DNA from: Kingella negevensis
Lineage (GTDB): Bacteria; Pseudomonadota; Gammaproteobacteria; Burkholderiales; Neisseriaceae
Reading direction: 5' to 3'
Assembly (NCBI RefSeq): GCF_030177895.1
Contig: NZ_CP123448.1
Location: forward strand, 1,364,001-1,428,000
Length of the DNA: 64,000 nucleotides
Positions 55,990 to 64,000 of this stretch are shown piece by piece. The notes below the pieces were generated by a model, which was given only the letters and a program-made list of their open reading frames with translations, was not told the DNA's origin and made no database searches. The number at the start of each line of letters is the position of its first letter. Within the stretch, counting starts at the first letter, position 1. The translations under genes were made by a program, and so were the position numbers.

Positions 55990-57162
55990 ATGCAAACATT
56001 AACCATTTTAGGCAGCACAGGCAGCATTGGCGTATCCACATTAGACGTAATCTCGCGCCACCCCGACAAATTTCAAATTTTCGCCTTGGCAGGGCATTCG
56101 CAAGTGGAAAAACTCGCCGAACAATGCCGCCAGTTCTCCCCGAAATACGCCGTGGTTGCTGATGAAACCCGCGCCAAGAAATTGCGCCAACAATTAGGCA
56201 GCCTGCACACCGAAGTGCTATTTGGCAAACAAGCCCTAATTGACATCGCCACCGCCCCCGAAGTAACAGGCGTGATGTGCGCGATTGTCGGTGCGGCTGG
56301 TTTACCGTCTGCACTCGCCGCCGCGAAACACGGCAAAACGATTTATTTGGCGAACAAAGAAACGCTAGTCGTTTCAGGCAGCCTATTTATGGAAACGGCG
56401 AAAAAGCACGGCGCAAAAGTCTTGCCGATTGACAGCGAACACAACGCCATTTTCCAAGTGTTGCCACGCGATTACGCAGGCAATATGGACGCGCATGGCG
56501 TAACGTCTATTGTTTTGACTGCTTCGGGCGGTTCGTTTTTAAACACGCCGATTGCCGAATTACCGCACATCACACCAGCACAAGCCGTCAAGCACCCAAA
56601 TTGGTCAATGGGACAGAAAATTTCGGTGGATTCTTCTACCATGATGAACAAAGGCTTGGAGCTGATTGAAGCGCATTGGTTGTTCAACTGTCCGCCTGAT
56701 AAATTGGAAGTCGTAATCCACCCGCAATCCATTATTCACAGCATGGTGCGGTACACAGACGGCAGCGTGTTGGCGCAACTGGGCAATCCTGATATGCGTA
56801 CGCCGATTGCGTATTGTTTGGGGCTGCCTGAACGGATTGAGTCGGGCGTGGGCGCGTTGGATTTTGGCAAGCTGTCGGGGCTGACGTTCCAAGAGCCTGA
56901 TTTTGCGCGTTATCCATGTTTGAAATTGGCTTACGATGCGATGTTTGTTGGCGGTTCTGCGCCGTGCGTGTTGAATGCAGCCAATGAAGTGGCAGTGGCG
57001 GCGTTTTTGCGTGGGCAAATTAGGTTTACCGATATTGCGAAAGTGGTGGGGGCGTGTTTGGAGAAACATGTTTCAGGCAGCCTGAAAAGTATTGAGGAAT
57101 TGTTGGGGTTGGACGAGCAAACGCGGAGTTTGGCGGAAGATGTGGTTAGAAATATGAGATGA
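55990..57162 (+). CDS. dxr: 1-deoxy-D-xylulose 5-phosphate reductoisomerase
   Basis: The second enzyme of the MEP isoprenoid pathway, NADPH-dependent. The 390-residue product has ILGSTGSIGVSTLDVISRHP at the start (NADPH loop) and ANKETLVVSGSLFMETA near 122. IDSEHNAIFQ near 146 carries the metal ligands, with WSMGQKISVDSSTMMNKGLE further on. Length is normal. Two uptake cores are translated (SGSLF, SGSLK). In Neisseria it is followed directly by rseP; here about 1.2 kb of decayed DNA intervenes. Confidence 0.97.
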   Translation: MQTLTILGSTGSIGVSTLDVISRHPDKFQIFALAGHSQVEKLAEQCRQFSPKYAVVADETRAKKLRQQLGSLHTEVLFGKQALIDIATAPEVTGVMCAIVGAAGLPSALAAAKHGKTIYLANKETLVVSGSLFMETAKKHGAKVLPIDSEHNAIFQVLPRDYAGNMDAHGVTSIVLTASGGSFLNTPIAELPHITPAQAVKHPNWSMGQKISVDSSTMMNKGLELIEAHWLFNCPPDKLEVVIHPQSIIHSMVRYTDGSVLAQLGNPDMRTPIAYCLGLPERIESGVGALDFGKLSGLTFQEPDFARYPCLKLAYDAMFVGGSAPCVLNAANEVAVAAFLRGQIRFTDIAKVVGACLEKHVSGSLKSIEELLGLDEQTRSLAEDVVRNMR

Positions 57163-57163
57163 T

Positions 57164-57202
57164 AAAAAAGCAACCTGAAAAATATTTTTCAGGCTGCTTT
57201 TT
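57164..57202 (+). terminator. Terminator of dxr
   Basis: AAAAAAGCAACCTGAAAAA, with an A in place of G in the uptake core, and its inverse AGCAGCCTGAAAAA form a hairpin followed by T5. Confidence 0.7.
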
Positions 57203-57354
57203 GATTAAAATTCAACGTGATATTTAATTCTGATATTTTTACTAAATTCGCTAATTCTTTCAAAATTAGGGTTAAAGGACAAAATGGTTGGTAAAAATCG
57301 CTGAAAGCCTTATGCTTAAAGGCTTTCAGATAGGTCAAATGCTTTGAACACAAA

Positions 57355-57614
57355 AAATGCCCTTTTGACCGCTCAAATTCCGTTCAAAAATACGGAACGC
57401 GTAACCATAAACAAGCTATTTTTGCACCCAATGTAAGAAGCGTTTTAACGGTGGAATACGCTTAAATAACGATGAACTTTGGCAACAATATCGCGATGAA
57501 CATCGCACCATTGAACAACTGGCTAAATAGTACCCATGCAGCACCAAAACCATTCAACGCCACTTAAAAATGAGCAACGAAACAAAATCACTTTTCGCAC
57601 CCGAAAAAGGTTAA
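57355..57614 (+). pseudogene. Transposase N-terminal fragment (zinc ribbon plus HTH)
   Basis: After one frameshift the fragment reads KCPFDRSNSVQKYGTRNHKQ, then CTQCKKRFNGGIRLNNDELW with a paired CxxC. A helix-turn-helix follows (TIEQLAK-stop-YPCSTKTIQRHL) with an in-frame TAG. The shape matches the N-terminus of transposases with a leading zinc ribbon. The catalytic part is absent. It lies in the decayed dxr-rseP spacer. Confidence 0.65.
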
Positions 57615-58099
57615 TGTGATTTTGGATACGACATCAACGCTTGTTTGCGGTTGGCTTTTGAAGATTCGTCTGGCACAACGTTTTCAGGCTGCGCTGATGT
57701 GAAATACACGCCTGCCAAAATCAGCAGTAATGCGGCAATGCCCAAACCCATGGCTTTTGGGTTGTTCCATTCACCCAGCACCAACGCGCCAAATTAGGGT
57801 GGTGGTAACCAGCTGCATACCTGTGGACATGGGCATGGTGTATGCCACACCGATTTTTTTGATACTTTGTAATTGTCTGATTTGTCCAATCGTCCAGAAA
57901 CGCCTGTTGCCAAACTAACCTACAGCGTGGTCACACTCCAGTCTGCGCCGCCGAAAAGCAGGGTTTTCACAACGGCGAAAATCAGTGCGCCAACGGTAAT
58001 CCCCAAAATTTGGTGATATGCTGTACCACCGACATACGTTGTTACCAAAATCATCGAACCCCACACAATCGCTGGGAGTAAGACAATCAAAATATCCAT
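57611..58099 (-). pseudogene. GRP-family sugar-uptake transporter, heavily decayed
   Basis: From the ATG at 58099 the minus frame reads MDILIVLLPAIVWGSMILVT and YHQILGITVGALIFAVVKTL, typical of GRP (GlcU/RbsU-like) sugar transporters, then a stop. After a loss of over 100 residues the C-terminus continues as LVLGEWNNPKAMGLGIAALL with LILAGVYFTS, ending at 57611. Only about half of the roughly 285-residue protein remains. Confidence 0.72.
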
Positions 58100-58341
58100 G
58101 TTTAACTTTTTCGGATAAGTGGAAGAAAAATTTATTCTAGCACGGTTTTTGTTGCTTTATTACAATCTTTGTCGCAAAAAAGGCTTTCAGGCTGCATTTT
58201 GATGATTTTGCAGCCTGAAAACTGAAATTTTGTAACAAATGAATTCATTTGAAATTTCGTAAAGATTGCAGCCTGAAAATATACAAACCGCAGCAAAGCT
58301 GTTATTCTTACTCACTTTTTTATTTCTACACACAAACATTT

Positions 58342-59697
58342 ATGGCTTTTTTGCAAACTATCGCAGCCTTTTTGGTTGCTATTTTATTATTAGTGAGCTT
58401 ACACGAATTGGGGCATTTAATTGTTGCCCGATTGTGCGGCATTAAAGTGCTGCGCTTTTCCGTGGGCTTTGGCACGCCGTTTTATACCAAACGCTGGCGC
58501 AATATTGACTGGTGTCTTGCGCCGTTTCCTTTGGGCGGTTATGTGAAAATGGTGGACACGCGAGAGGGGGAAGTGGCGGAAGAAGATTTGCCATTCGCTT
58601 TTGACAAGCAACACCCATTGAAACGCATTGCCGTAGTGGTGGCAGGACCTTTAACCAATTTGATTTTGGCGGTGCTGCTGTATTGGTTTAGCTTTGGCGT
58701 GGGTGGTGTTACTGAAATTCGCCCGATTGTTGGCACGGTGCAAACGCCGTCTATTGCTGCCAGCGCAGGTTTCCAAGAGGGTGACAAAATCCTGAACGTG
58801 AATGGCAAAGCGGTGCAAACCTTTGCTGATGCGCAAACGGCAATGGTGCTGGATTTAGAAGCGGGCAAAATAGCGGTGCAAGTGCAAACCGCGCAAGGTC
58901 AAACCGTTGTCCGCAGCATCAATGCAACGGGGACGCCTGAAGCAGAAGCGGTTGCCAAACGCCAAGCGGGTTTGGGCATTATGCCGTTTAAGATTGGCGA
59001 CACGATTGGTTTTGTGCAGCCTGAAGGAGCTGCTGCAAAAGCAGGTTTGCAAAAGGGAGACCGCATTATTCAAGTGGATAATGTCGCCACGCAAAAATGG
59101 GCGCAGTGGAGCAAAATTGTTCGCGAAAATGCAGGTCGCAGCCTGAAAATTACTTATGTGCGCGGCGGCGAAACGCGTCAAACCACGTTAATGCCTGATT
59201 CGTATGAATTGCCTGATAAGAGCCAAATTATTGGTCGCGTGGGCGTGGGTGCAAGCATTGATGAAGCGTGGGAAAAACACGTGAGCTATCATTTTTATCC
59301 GTCTGCCATGCAGTCTTTGCAAATGGGCTGGGATAAAATGGTAAACTACTCGGCTTTGACGCTGTCGTTCTTTGGCAAGCTGATTATGGGCAAAGCATCT
59401 TTGAGCCACATTTCGGGTCCGATTACGATTGCGGAAGTGGCAGGGCAAACGGTGCAAATTGGTTGGCAACCTTATATTGAATTTTTGGCTTTGGTGAGTA
59501 TTAGCTTAGGCGTGATGAACTTGCTGCCGATTCCTGTGTTGGACGGTGGGCATTTCGTTTACTATACTGCTGAGCTTTTGCGTGGCAAGCCGTTGAGCAA
59601 AACCATTCAGGATATTGGTTTGCGTTTGGGCGTGGCGGCAATGCTCACGATGATGATTTTGGCATTTTTTAACGATATAACTCGTTTACTTGGATAA
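58342..59697 (+). CDS. rseP: RIP metalloprotease RseP
   Basis: A membrane-embedded zinc protease that cleaves signal-peptide remnants and anti-sigma factors. From the ATG at 58342 the protein has 451 residues; the frame upstream to 58249 has no support. Marks are HELGH near 21, the two PDZ domains (about 115-200 and 205-290, GFQEGDKILNVNGKAVQTF and GLQKGDRIIQVDN), and the second catalytic motif NLLPIPVLDGGHF near 395. It lies 4 bases upstream of bamA, so the two are cotranscribed. Confidence 0.95.
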   Translation: MAFLQTIAAFLVAILLLVSLHELGHLIVARLCGIKVLRFSVGFGTPFYTKRWRNIDWCLAPFPLGGYVKMVDTREGEVAEEDLPFAFDKQHPLKRIAVVVAGPLTNLILAVLLYWFSFGVGGVTEIRPIVGTVQTPSIAASAGFQEGDKILNVNGKAVQTFADAQTAMVLDLEAGKIAVQVQTAQGQTVVRSINATGTPEAEAVAKRQAGLGIMPFKIGDTIGFVQPEGAAAKAGLQKGDRIIQVDNVATQKWAQWSKIVRENAGRSLKITYVRGGETRQTTLMPDSYELPDKSQIIGRVGVGASIDEAWEKHVSYHFYPSAMQSLQMGWDKMVNYSALTLSFFGKLIMGKASLSHISGPITIAEVAGQTVQIGWQPYIEFLALVSISLGVMNLLPIPVLDGGHFVYYTAELLRGKPLSKTIQDIGLRLGVAAMLTMMILAFFNDITRLLG

Positions 59698-59701
59698 CAC
59701 A

Positions 59702-62230
59702 ATGAAATTAAATAAGATTACTGCAACTTTATTTGCGCTCGGCATGGTATTGCCCGCTTTTGCGGAAAACTTTACCGTGAACGAATTTCGCGTGGAAGGG
59801 GAACAACATACGTCTGAAGCGACGGTACGTTCATTGCTGCCTTTGAAAGTGGGCGATACGTTTACCGATGAAAAAGGCGAAGAGTTGATTCAACGTTTGT
59901 ACGCAACGGGTTTCTATGAAAACGTGTTGCTGGAACAAAACGGCAATATGTTGATTATTACCGTGAAAGAACGCCCTATCATCAGCGAATTAACGGTTAA
60001 AGGCGCGAAAGTGTTGCCAAACGATGCGATTGTGAAGCAGATGGCGACGGTGAAAGCATCTAACGCAAGCAACGACGCTGATTTGGTTGCCAGCAAAAAA
60101 GGCGAGCAATCTTATGATGAAAAACTGCAAGAATACGAAACACAAGCAGCTTACAACACGGCACAAGCATTGGCATCTTCAGGCTTAGGCAAAGGCGATT
60201 TCTTCAGCCAAGAGGCACTGGTTCGCGCTTTGCGTGCTTTGGACGGTGCTTATAAAGAACAAGGCAAAAACAACGCAAAAATCACGCCTAAAGTGCAAGA
60301 ATTGTCGCACAACCGCGTGGCGGTTACCGTGAACGTGGAAGAAGGCGAAACCACGCGCATGAATGCCTTGAATTTTGAAGGCAATGAAGCGTTTTCTGAC
60401 TACCGCTTGAGCCGCATCGTAGGCTTAACCGACGGCACTATTTTCTCGTGGGCAACCAAAAGCAATGTCTTCTCTTGGGAAAAATTCAGTCGCGATAAAG
60501 CACGTCTAGAAGCGTTCTATCACGAACACGGTTATTTTGACTTTCAAGTGGACTACAACGATGTAGAACGTCAATTTAATGAAGACAAAACCAAAGAAAG
60601 TGTAACCATTAAATTGCACGAAGGTAAAAAATTCTATTGGGGCAATATCCGTATCGTAGGCGATACGAAAGACGTGCCACGTGAAACTTTAGAAAAACAC
60701 CTGAAAAAACTCAAAGCAGGTCGCTTGAGTAATATGGATTCGCTTCAGGCTGCCATGGCTCTGATTCATCAAGATTTGCAATCTGCAGGTTATGCGAATG
60801 CAAAAGTAACCAGCGAGACTGTTCGTCGTGAAGAAAATGGCAAAAATATCGCCGACATTTCGATTGTGGTTGCTCCAGGTAATCGCGTTGCCGTACGCAG
60901 CATTAAAATCAGTGGCAACAATAAAACACGCGATGAAGTGATTCGCCGCGAAATGCGTCAAATGGAAGGTGCTACTTACGACCAATCAAAATTGGCACGC
61001 TCTTCAGAACGTTTGCGTCAATTAGGTTATTTTGATGACGTGAAAATCTTAACCAATCCCGTTCCAGAAGATGACCAACAAACTGATTTAACGGTGCAAG
61101 TTCAAGAACGTTCAACAGGTAGCATTAACGCTTCTGCAGGCTGGTCGCAAGATGATGGTTTGGTACTTGCAGGCAGCGTGGCACAAGATAACTTGTTTGG
61201 TACAGGTAAATCTACTGCATTAAGCGTTTCACGCAGTAAAGTAACCCAAGCCGTGAACTTATCGTTTACCGAGCCTTATTTCACACCTGATGGCGTGAGC
61301 ATGTCATACAACATTTTTGGTTCGCGCTACGACCCATCAAAATCAGACAGCAATACACGTAACTATCGTATGGACAGATACGGCGTTTCTGCCAACATGG
61401 GCGTACCAATTACCGAATACGACCGCGTGAACTTGGGTTTAGGCGTTGAACACATGGGCGTAACCCTGTTCAACAGACCGCCTTATCGTTACCAACGTTT
61501 CGTTGATGAAAACGGCAAAAACAACTGGTTATACAAAGGCACATTGAGCTGGTTCCGCAACACAACCGATGACGGTTTCTGGCCAACGCGTGGTTACAGC
61601 ACCAACGTAACAGGCGAAATCGGTTTACCAGGTAGCGGCTTCCAATACTATCGCTTGGGGCACCAACAAACTTGGTATTTCCCATTAACCAAACACTTCA
61701 CTTTGATGTTGAATGGACAAATTGGTTATAGCGGCGCGTATGGCAAAACCAAAGAAGTACCATTTATGTATACACAATCAGGCGGTGGTTTAGGTTCTGT
61801 TCGTGGTTACGAAAGCGGCTCGTTGGGTCCAAAAGTATACGACATCGACCCTAACAATGGTTCTTACAATACAGAATCATACGGCGGTAAATACTCAGCC
61901 AATGCCAACGCAGAATTGCTGTTCCCATTCCCAGGCATTAAAGATAGCCGCACCGTTCGTTTGAGCTTGTTTGCAGATGCAGGCAGCGTGTGGGATGGCA
62001 AAACCTATAACCCAAACCGCTATAACGCAGCCAACCCAAATGGCTCAAACGGCTACTACAGCAGCAACCATAAATCATCGTTTAGAAACGAATTACGTTA
62101 CTCAGTAGGTGCAGCACTCACTTGGATTTCACCAGTAGGTCCAATCAAATTAAGCTACGCTTACCCACTGAAAAAGAAAAGCTCAGACCAAGTTCAACGC
62201 TTCCAATTCCAGTTAGGTACCGTATTCTAA
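59702..62230 (+). CDS. bamA: Outer membrane protein assembly factor BamA
   Basis: The core of the BAM complex, inserting beta-barrel proteins. From the ATG at 59702 the product has 842 residues, longer than the about 797 of Neisseria. It has a signal peptide (MVLPAFA), five POTRA domains and a C-terminal 16-strand barrel ending FQFQLGTVF (terminal Phe). The VRGYESG loop motif (near 700) is conserved. Extra residues (about 118-158, KASNASNDADLVASKKGEQS and a following Gln/Ala-rich helix) lie in POTRA2. No strong Shine-Dalgarno is visible; translation may be coupled to rseP. Confidence 0.96.
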   Translation: MKLNKITATLFALGMVLPAFAENFTVNEFRVEGEQHTSEATVRSLLPLKVGDTFTDEKGEELIQRLYATGFYENVLLEQNGNMLIITVKERPIISELTVKGAKVLPNDAIVKQMATVKASNASNDADLVASKKGEQSYDEKLQEYETQAAYNTAQALASSGLGKGDFFSQEALVRALRALDGAYKEQGKNNAKITPKVQELSHNRVAVTVNVEEGETTRMNALNFEGNEAFSDYRLSRIVGLTDGTIFSWATKSNVFSWEKFSRDKARLEAFYHEHGYFDFQVDYNDVERQFNEDKTKESVTIKLHEGKKFYWGNIRIVGDTKDVPRETLEKHLKKLKAGRLSNMDSLQAAMALIHQDLQSAGYANAKVTSETVRREENGKNIADISIVVAPGNRVAVRSIKISGNNKTRDEVIRREMRQMEGATYDQSKLARSSERLRQLGYFDDVKILTNPVPEDDQQTDLTVQVQERSTGSINASAGWSQDDGLVLAGSVAQDNLFGTGKSTALSVSRSKVTQAVNLSFTEPYFTPDGVSMSYNIFGSRYDPSKSDSNTRNYRMDRYGVSANMGVPITEYDRVNLGLGVEHMGVTLFNRPPYRYQRFVDENGKNNWLYKGTLSWFRNTTDDGFWPTRGYSTNVTGEIGLPGSGFQYYRLGHQQTWYFPLTKHFTLMLNGQIGYSGAYGKTKEVPFMYTQSGGGLGSVRGYESGSLGPKVYDIDPNNGSYNTESYGGKYSANANAELLFPFPGIKDSRTVRLSLFADAGSVWDGKTYNPNRYNAANPNGSNGYYSSNHKSSFRNELRYSVGAALTWISPVGPIKLSYAYPLKKKSSDQVQRFQFQLGTVF

Positions 62231-62237
62231 GCAACAC

Positions 62238-62279
62238 AAAAAACGCAGCCTGAAAACCCTTTTCAGGCTGCGTTTTTTA
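62238..62279 (+). terminator. DUS terminator between bamA and skp
   Basis: AAAAAACGCAGCCTGAAAA and its inverse with T6. Confidence 0.8.
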
Positions 62280-62345
62280 TGAAAAATTTGCGATAACGCC
62301 CTTTCTGGCGTATGCTGCGAACCTTATTCATTAACGCTAGGAACT

Positions 62346-62864
62346 ATGAATATCATGAAAAACACCACTCGCACATTATGCACGATTGCATTACTTTCAG
62401 GCAGCCTGAATGCCATTGCCAGCAACGACGTGCAAAAATTCGGTTACGTAAATCCAGAACGCGTTTACACCGAAACCAAAGCTGCCAAGCGCATTGAAAC
62501 CACATTACAAAAAGAATTTGGCGAACAACAACAAAAATTAGTTGCCCTACAAAAATCAGGCATAAAATTGCAAGAGCAACTGTCATCAAACAAACTAGGC
62601 GGCAGCCAACGCAAACACGCCGAAGAACAACTCCGAGAAAACGTACAACAATATCGCATTGCCGCTGCGCACTTAGCAGAAGAATACAACTTGCGCCGCA
62701 ACGAAGAATTTGCCGCCTTGCAAAACAATGCCAACAACGTGATTAAAAACATTGCCGAAAAAGAAAAATACGATTTAATCGTGCAAGAAGCCGTGTTTGT
62801 TGTTCGCAAATACGACATTACCGACCGTGTTATCAAAGCATTAGACGAAGCAGAACCTAGATAA
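62346..62864 (+). CDS. skp: Periplasmic chaperone Skp/OmpH
   Basis: Holds unfolded outer-membrane proteins on their way to BamA. The 172-residue product has a signal peptide, [20 protein letters not shown] at the mature start, and a long coiled-coil (about 45-140, rich in K, E, Q) typical of the trimeric tentacles. The signal peptide itself contains SGSLN, encoded by a perfect uptake sequence at 62398-62410. A second ATG at 62355 is a possible start. Order bamA-skp-lpxD is conserved. Confidence 0.93.
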   Translation: MNIMKNTTRTLCTIALLSGSLNAIASNDVQKFGYVNPERVYTETKAAKRIETTLQKEFGEQQQKLVALQKSGIKLQEQLSSNKLGGSQRKHAEEQLRENVQQYRIAAAHLAEEYNLRRNEEFAALQNNANNVIKNIAEKEKYDLIVQEAVFVVRKYDITDRVIKALDEAEPR

Positions 62865-62877
62865 ATCTCAACACAAT

Positions 62878-62920
62878 ATGCAGCCTGAAAAATCATTCAA
62901 AACCATTTTTCAGGCTGCAT
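62878..62920 (+). terminator. DUS hairpin between skp and lpxD
   Basis: ATGCAGCCTGAAAAAT and its inverse ATTTTTCAGGCTGCAT. Another DUS pair follows at about 62936-62958. Confidence 0.6.
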
Positions 62921-62985
62921 TTATATCTAAAACACAGCCTGAAAATCTTTCAGGCTGCGTTCAAAAAGTATTCAAAGGAAAACCC

Positions 62986-64000
62986 ATGTTTACCCTATCC
63001 CAAATTATTGAAAAACTCGGCGGCGAATTCCGCGGCGACAATATTTCAGTTCATGCCATCGCCCCAGCTTCACGCGCCCAAGCCAACGAAATTACATTTT
63101 TAGCCAATCCAAAATACAAACACGAAGTAGAAAACAGCACTGCAGGTGCAGTCATCGTTTCACAAAAGGCAGCAGATTTCTTCCCAAATCGCAATGTGGT
63201 TGTCGTGCCAGACCCGTATTTATATTTCGCCAAAGTGGCACGATTATTTCACCCGATTGTTGCACCAAAAGCAGGCGTTCACCCCACTGCCGTGATTGAA
63301 CCCACCGCCATTGTGCCAGCAAGCTGCGAAATCGGCGCGAATGTTTACATCGGCGCGAACACCGTGCTGGGCGAACGTTGCCGCATATTGGCAAACGCCG
63401 TGATTGAACACGATTGCACACTGGGCAACGACTGCTTTATTCACCCAAACGTAACCGTGTATTTCGGCTGCACGATTGGGCATCGCGTGGAATTGCATTC
63501 AGGCTGCGTGATTGGCGCGGACGGTTTCGGATTGGCATTTTCAGGCAGCGATTGGTTCAAAATTCCGCAAACAGGCGGCGTCACTTTGGGTGATGACGTG
63601 GAAATCGGCTCAAATACCAATATCGACCGTGGCGCGATGTCCGACACCGTGGTTGGGCGTGGCACAAAAATCGACAACCAAGTGCAAATCGCGCACAACT
63701 GCAAAGTGGGCGAACACACCGTTATCGCGGCGCAAACAGGCATTTCAGGCAGCACGACCATCGGCAGTTATTGCGTGATTGGCGGCGGTGTTGGCACGGT
63801 TGGGCATATCGAAATCGCCGACAAAACGAACATTGGCGGCGGCACAAATATTACCCATAGTATCAAGGAAAGTGGTCAGCATTTCGCGTCTATTTTCCCA
63901 ATGCAAACGTATAAAGAATGGGTGCGAAACGGCGTTCACATCAATCATTTGAATGAAATGCACAAGCGTATTAAAGCGTTGGAAGCGAAATTGGCGGAAC
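62986..64000 (+). CDS. lpxD: UDP-3-O-(3-hydroxyacyl)glucosamine N-acyltransferase LpxD (3' end cut by window)
   Basis: The third step of lipid A synthesis. 338 codons are visible, open to the window edge. The N-terminal uridine-binding domain ([20 protein letters not shown]) is followed by the hexapeptide beta-helix ([20 protein letters not shown]) and the catalytic His in [22 protein letters not shown]-terminal helix begins [25 protein letters not shown] lies before the ATG. An uptake core is translated as ISGSTTIG. Confidence 0.95.
   Translation, partial: MFTLSQIIEKLGGEFRGDNISVHAIAPASRAQANEITFLANPKYKHEVENSTAGAVIVSQKAADFFPNRNVVVVPDPYLYFAKVARLFHPIVAPKAGVHPTAVIEPTAIVPASCEIGANVYIGANTVLGERCRILANAVIEHDCTLGNDCFIHPNVTVYFGCTIGHRVELHSGCVIGADGFGLAFSGSDWFKIPQTGGVTLGDDVEIGSNTNIDRGAMSDTVVGRGTKIDNQVQIAHNCKVGEHTVIAAQTGISGSTTIGSYCVIGGGVGTVGHIEIADKTNIGGGTNITHSIKESGQHFASIFPMQTYKEWVRNGVHINHLNEMHKRIKALEAKLAE

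Noticed and set aside
1..64000. CRISPR arrays, tRNA or rRNA genes
   Set aside because: The dispersed short repeats are uptake sequences without regular spacers, and I saw no tRNA-like T-arm/acceptor combination or rRNA sequence.

Overview
The window is a chromosomal segment from a Neisseriaceae bacterium. Nearly every intergenic space carries the 12-mer AGGCAGCCTGAA or its 10-base core, often as inverted pairs. This is the DNA-uptake-sequence dialect described for the Kingella/Simonsiella/Alysiella side of the family. Gene content (dnaA-dnaN start region, zipA, comF, dxr-rseP-bamA-skp-lpxD envelope block, arginine deiminase operon, phosphoketolase) fits an oral-type, naturally competent, facultatively fermentative member. 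I cannot fix genus or species from the sequence alone.

Layout: 0-5 kb holds dnaA with DnaA boxes, a small membrane protein, a DUF3800 pseudogene split by an IS1-family element, and dnaN. 5-8 kb holds ruvA, ampD and zipA. 8-13.4 kb is arcD-arcA-arcB-arcC behind a perfect FNR promoter. 13.5-18.5 kb holds a frameshifted amino-acid-binding lipoprotein, glmU, a small lipoprotein and waaA, bracketed by two inverted, internally deleted IS630-type elements. 18.6-29 kb holds a FadL-type porin, gpmA, fusA-rpsG-rpsL, ychJ, rlpA, trmL, comF and mnmG. 29-41.4 kb is an accessory stretch with decaying genes: an AEC transporter pseudogene, a D-2-hydroxyacid dehydrogenase, a two-repeat secreted protein, a ClC channel, a second IS1 copy, a glycosyltransferase, an aldehyde dehydrogenase split by an IS5-type element, an AT-rich pair of lipoproteins, and a doubly truncated IS605-type element with a tnpB remnant. 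41.6-55.8 kb holds gyrA, phosphoketolase, an e(P4)-type phosphatase, a TerC/CBS protein, a PAS / roadblock / PhnD-like cluster, lysS and a WG-repeat protein. 55.9-64 kb is dxr-(decayed 1.1 kb)-rseP-bamA-skp-lpxD, the last cut by the window end.

The genes fit a lifestyle that shifts to low oxygen. Arginine deiminase makes ATP and ammonia, D-lactate dehydrogenase and phosphoketolase are fermentative, and FNR-type sites sit at class II spacing in front of arcD and the PAS gene, with a one-mismatch site before the D-lactate dehydrogenase. The most unusual feature is the small cytoplasmic signalling cluster at 50.0-51.9 kb: an Aer-like PAS protein without a transducer domain, a roadblock/LC7 protein, and a PhnD-like binding protein without a signal peptide, behind a perfect FNR box.

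Mobile DNA is abundant and legible. There are two IS1 copies that carry their own uptake sequence, one IS5 element with a canonical -1 slippery site, two copies of the same deletion derivative of an IS630 element, three Correia-like 107-bp (or truncated) MITEs with IS630-like ends, and several short palindromic repeat families. One MITE interrupts a small reading frame that is restored exactly when the element is removed.
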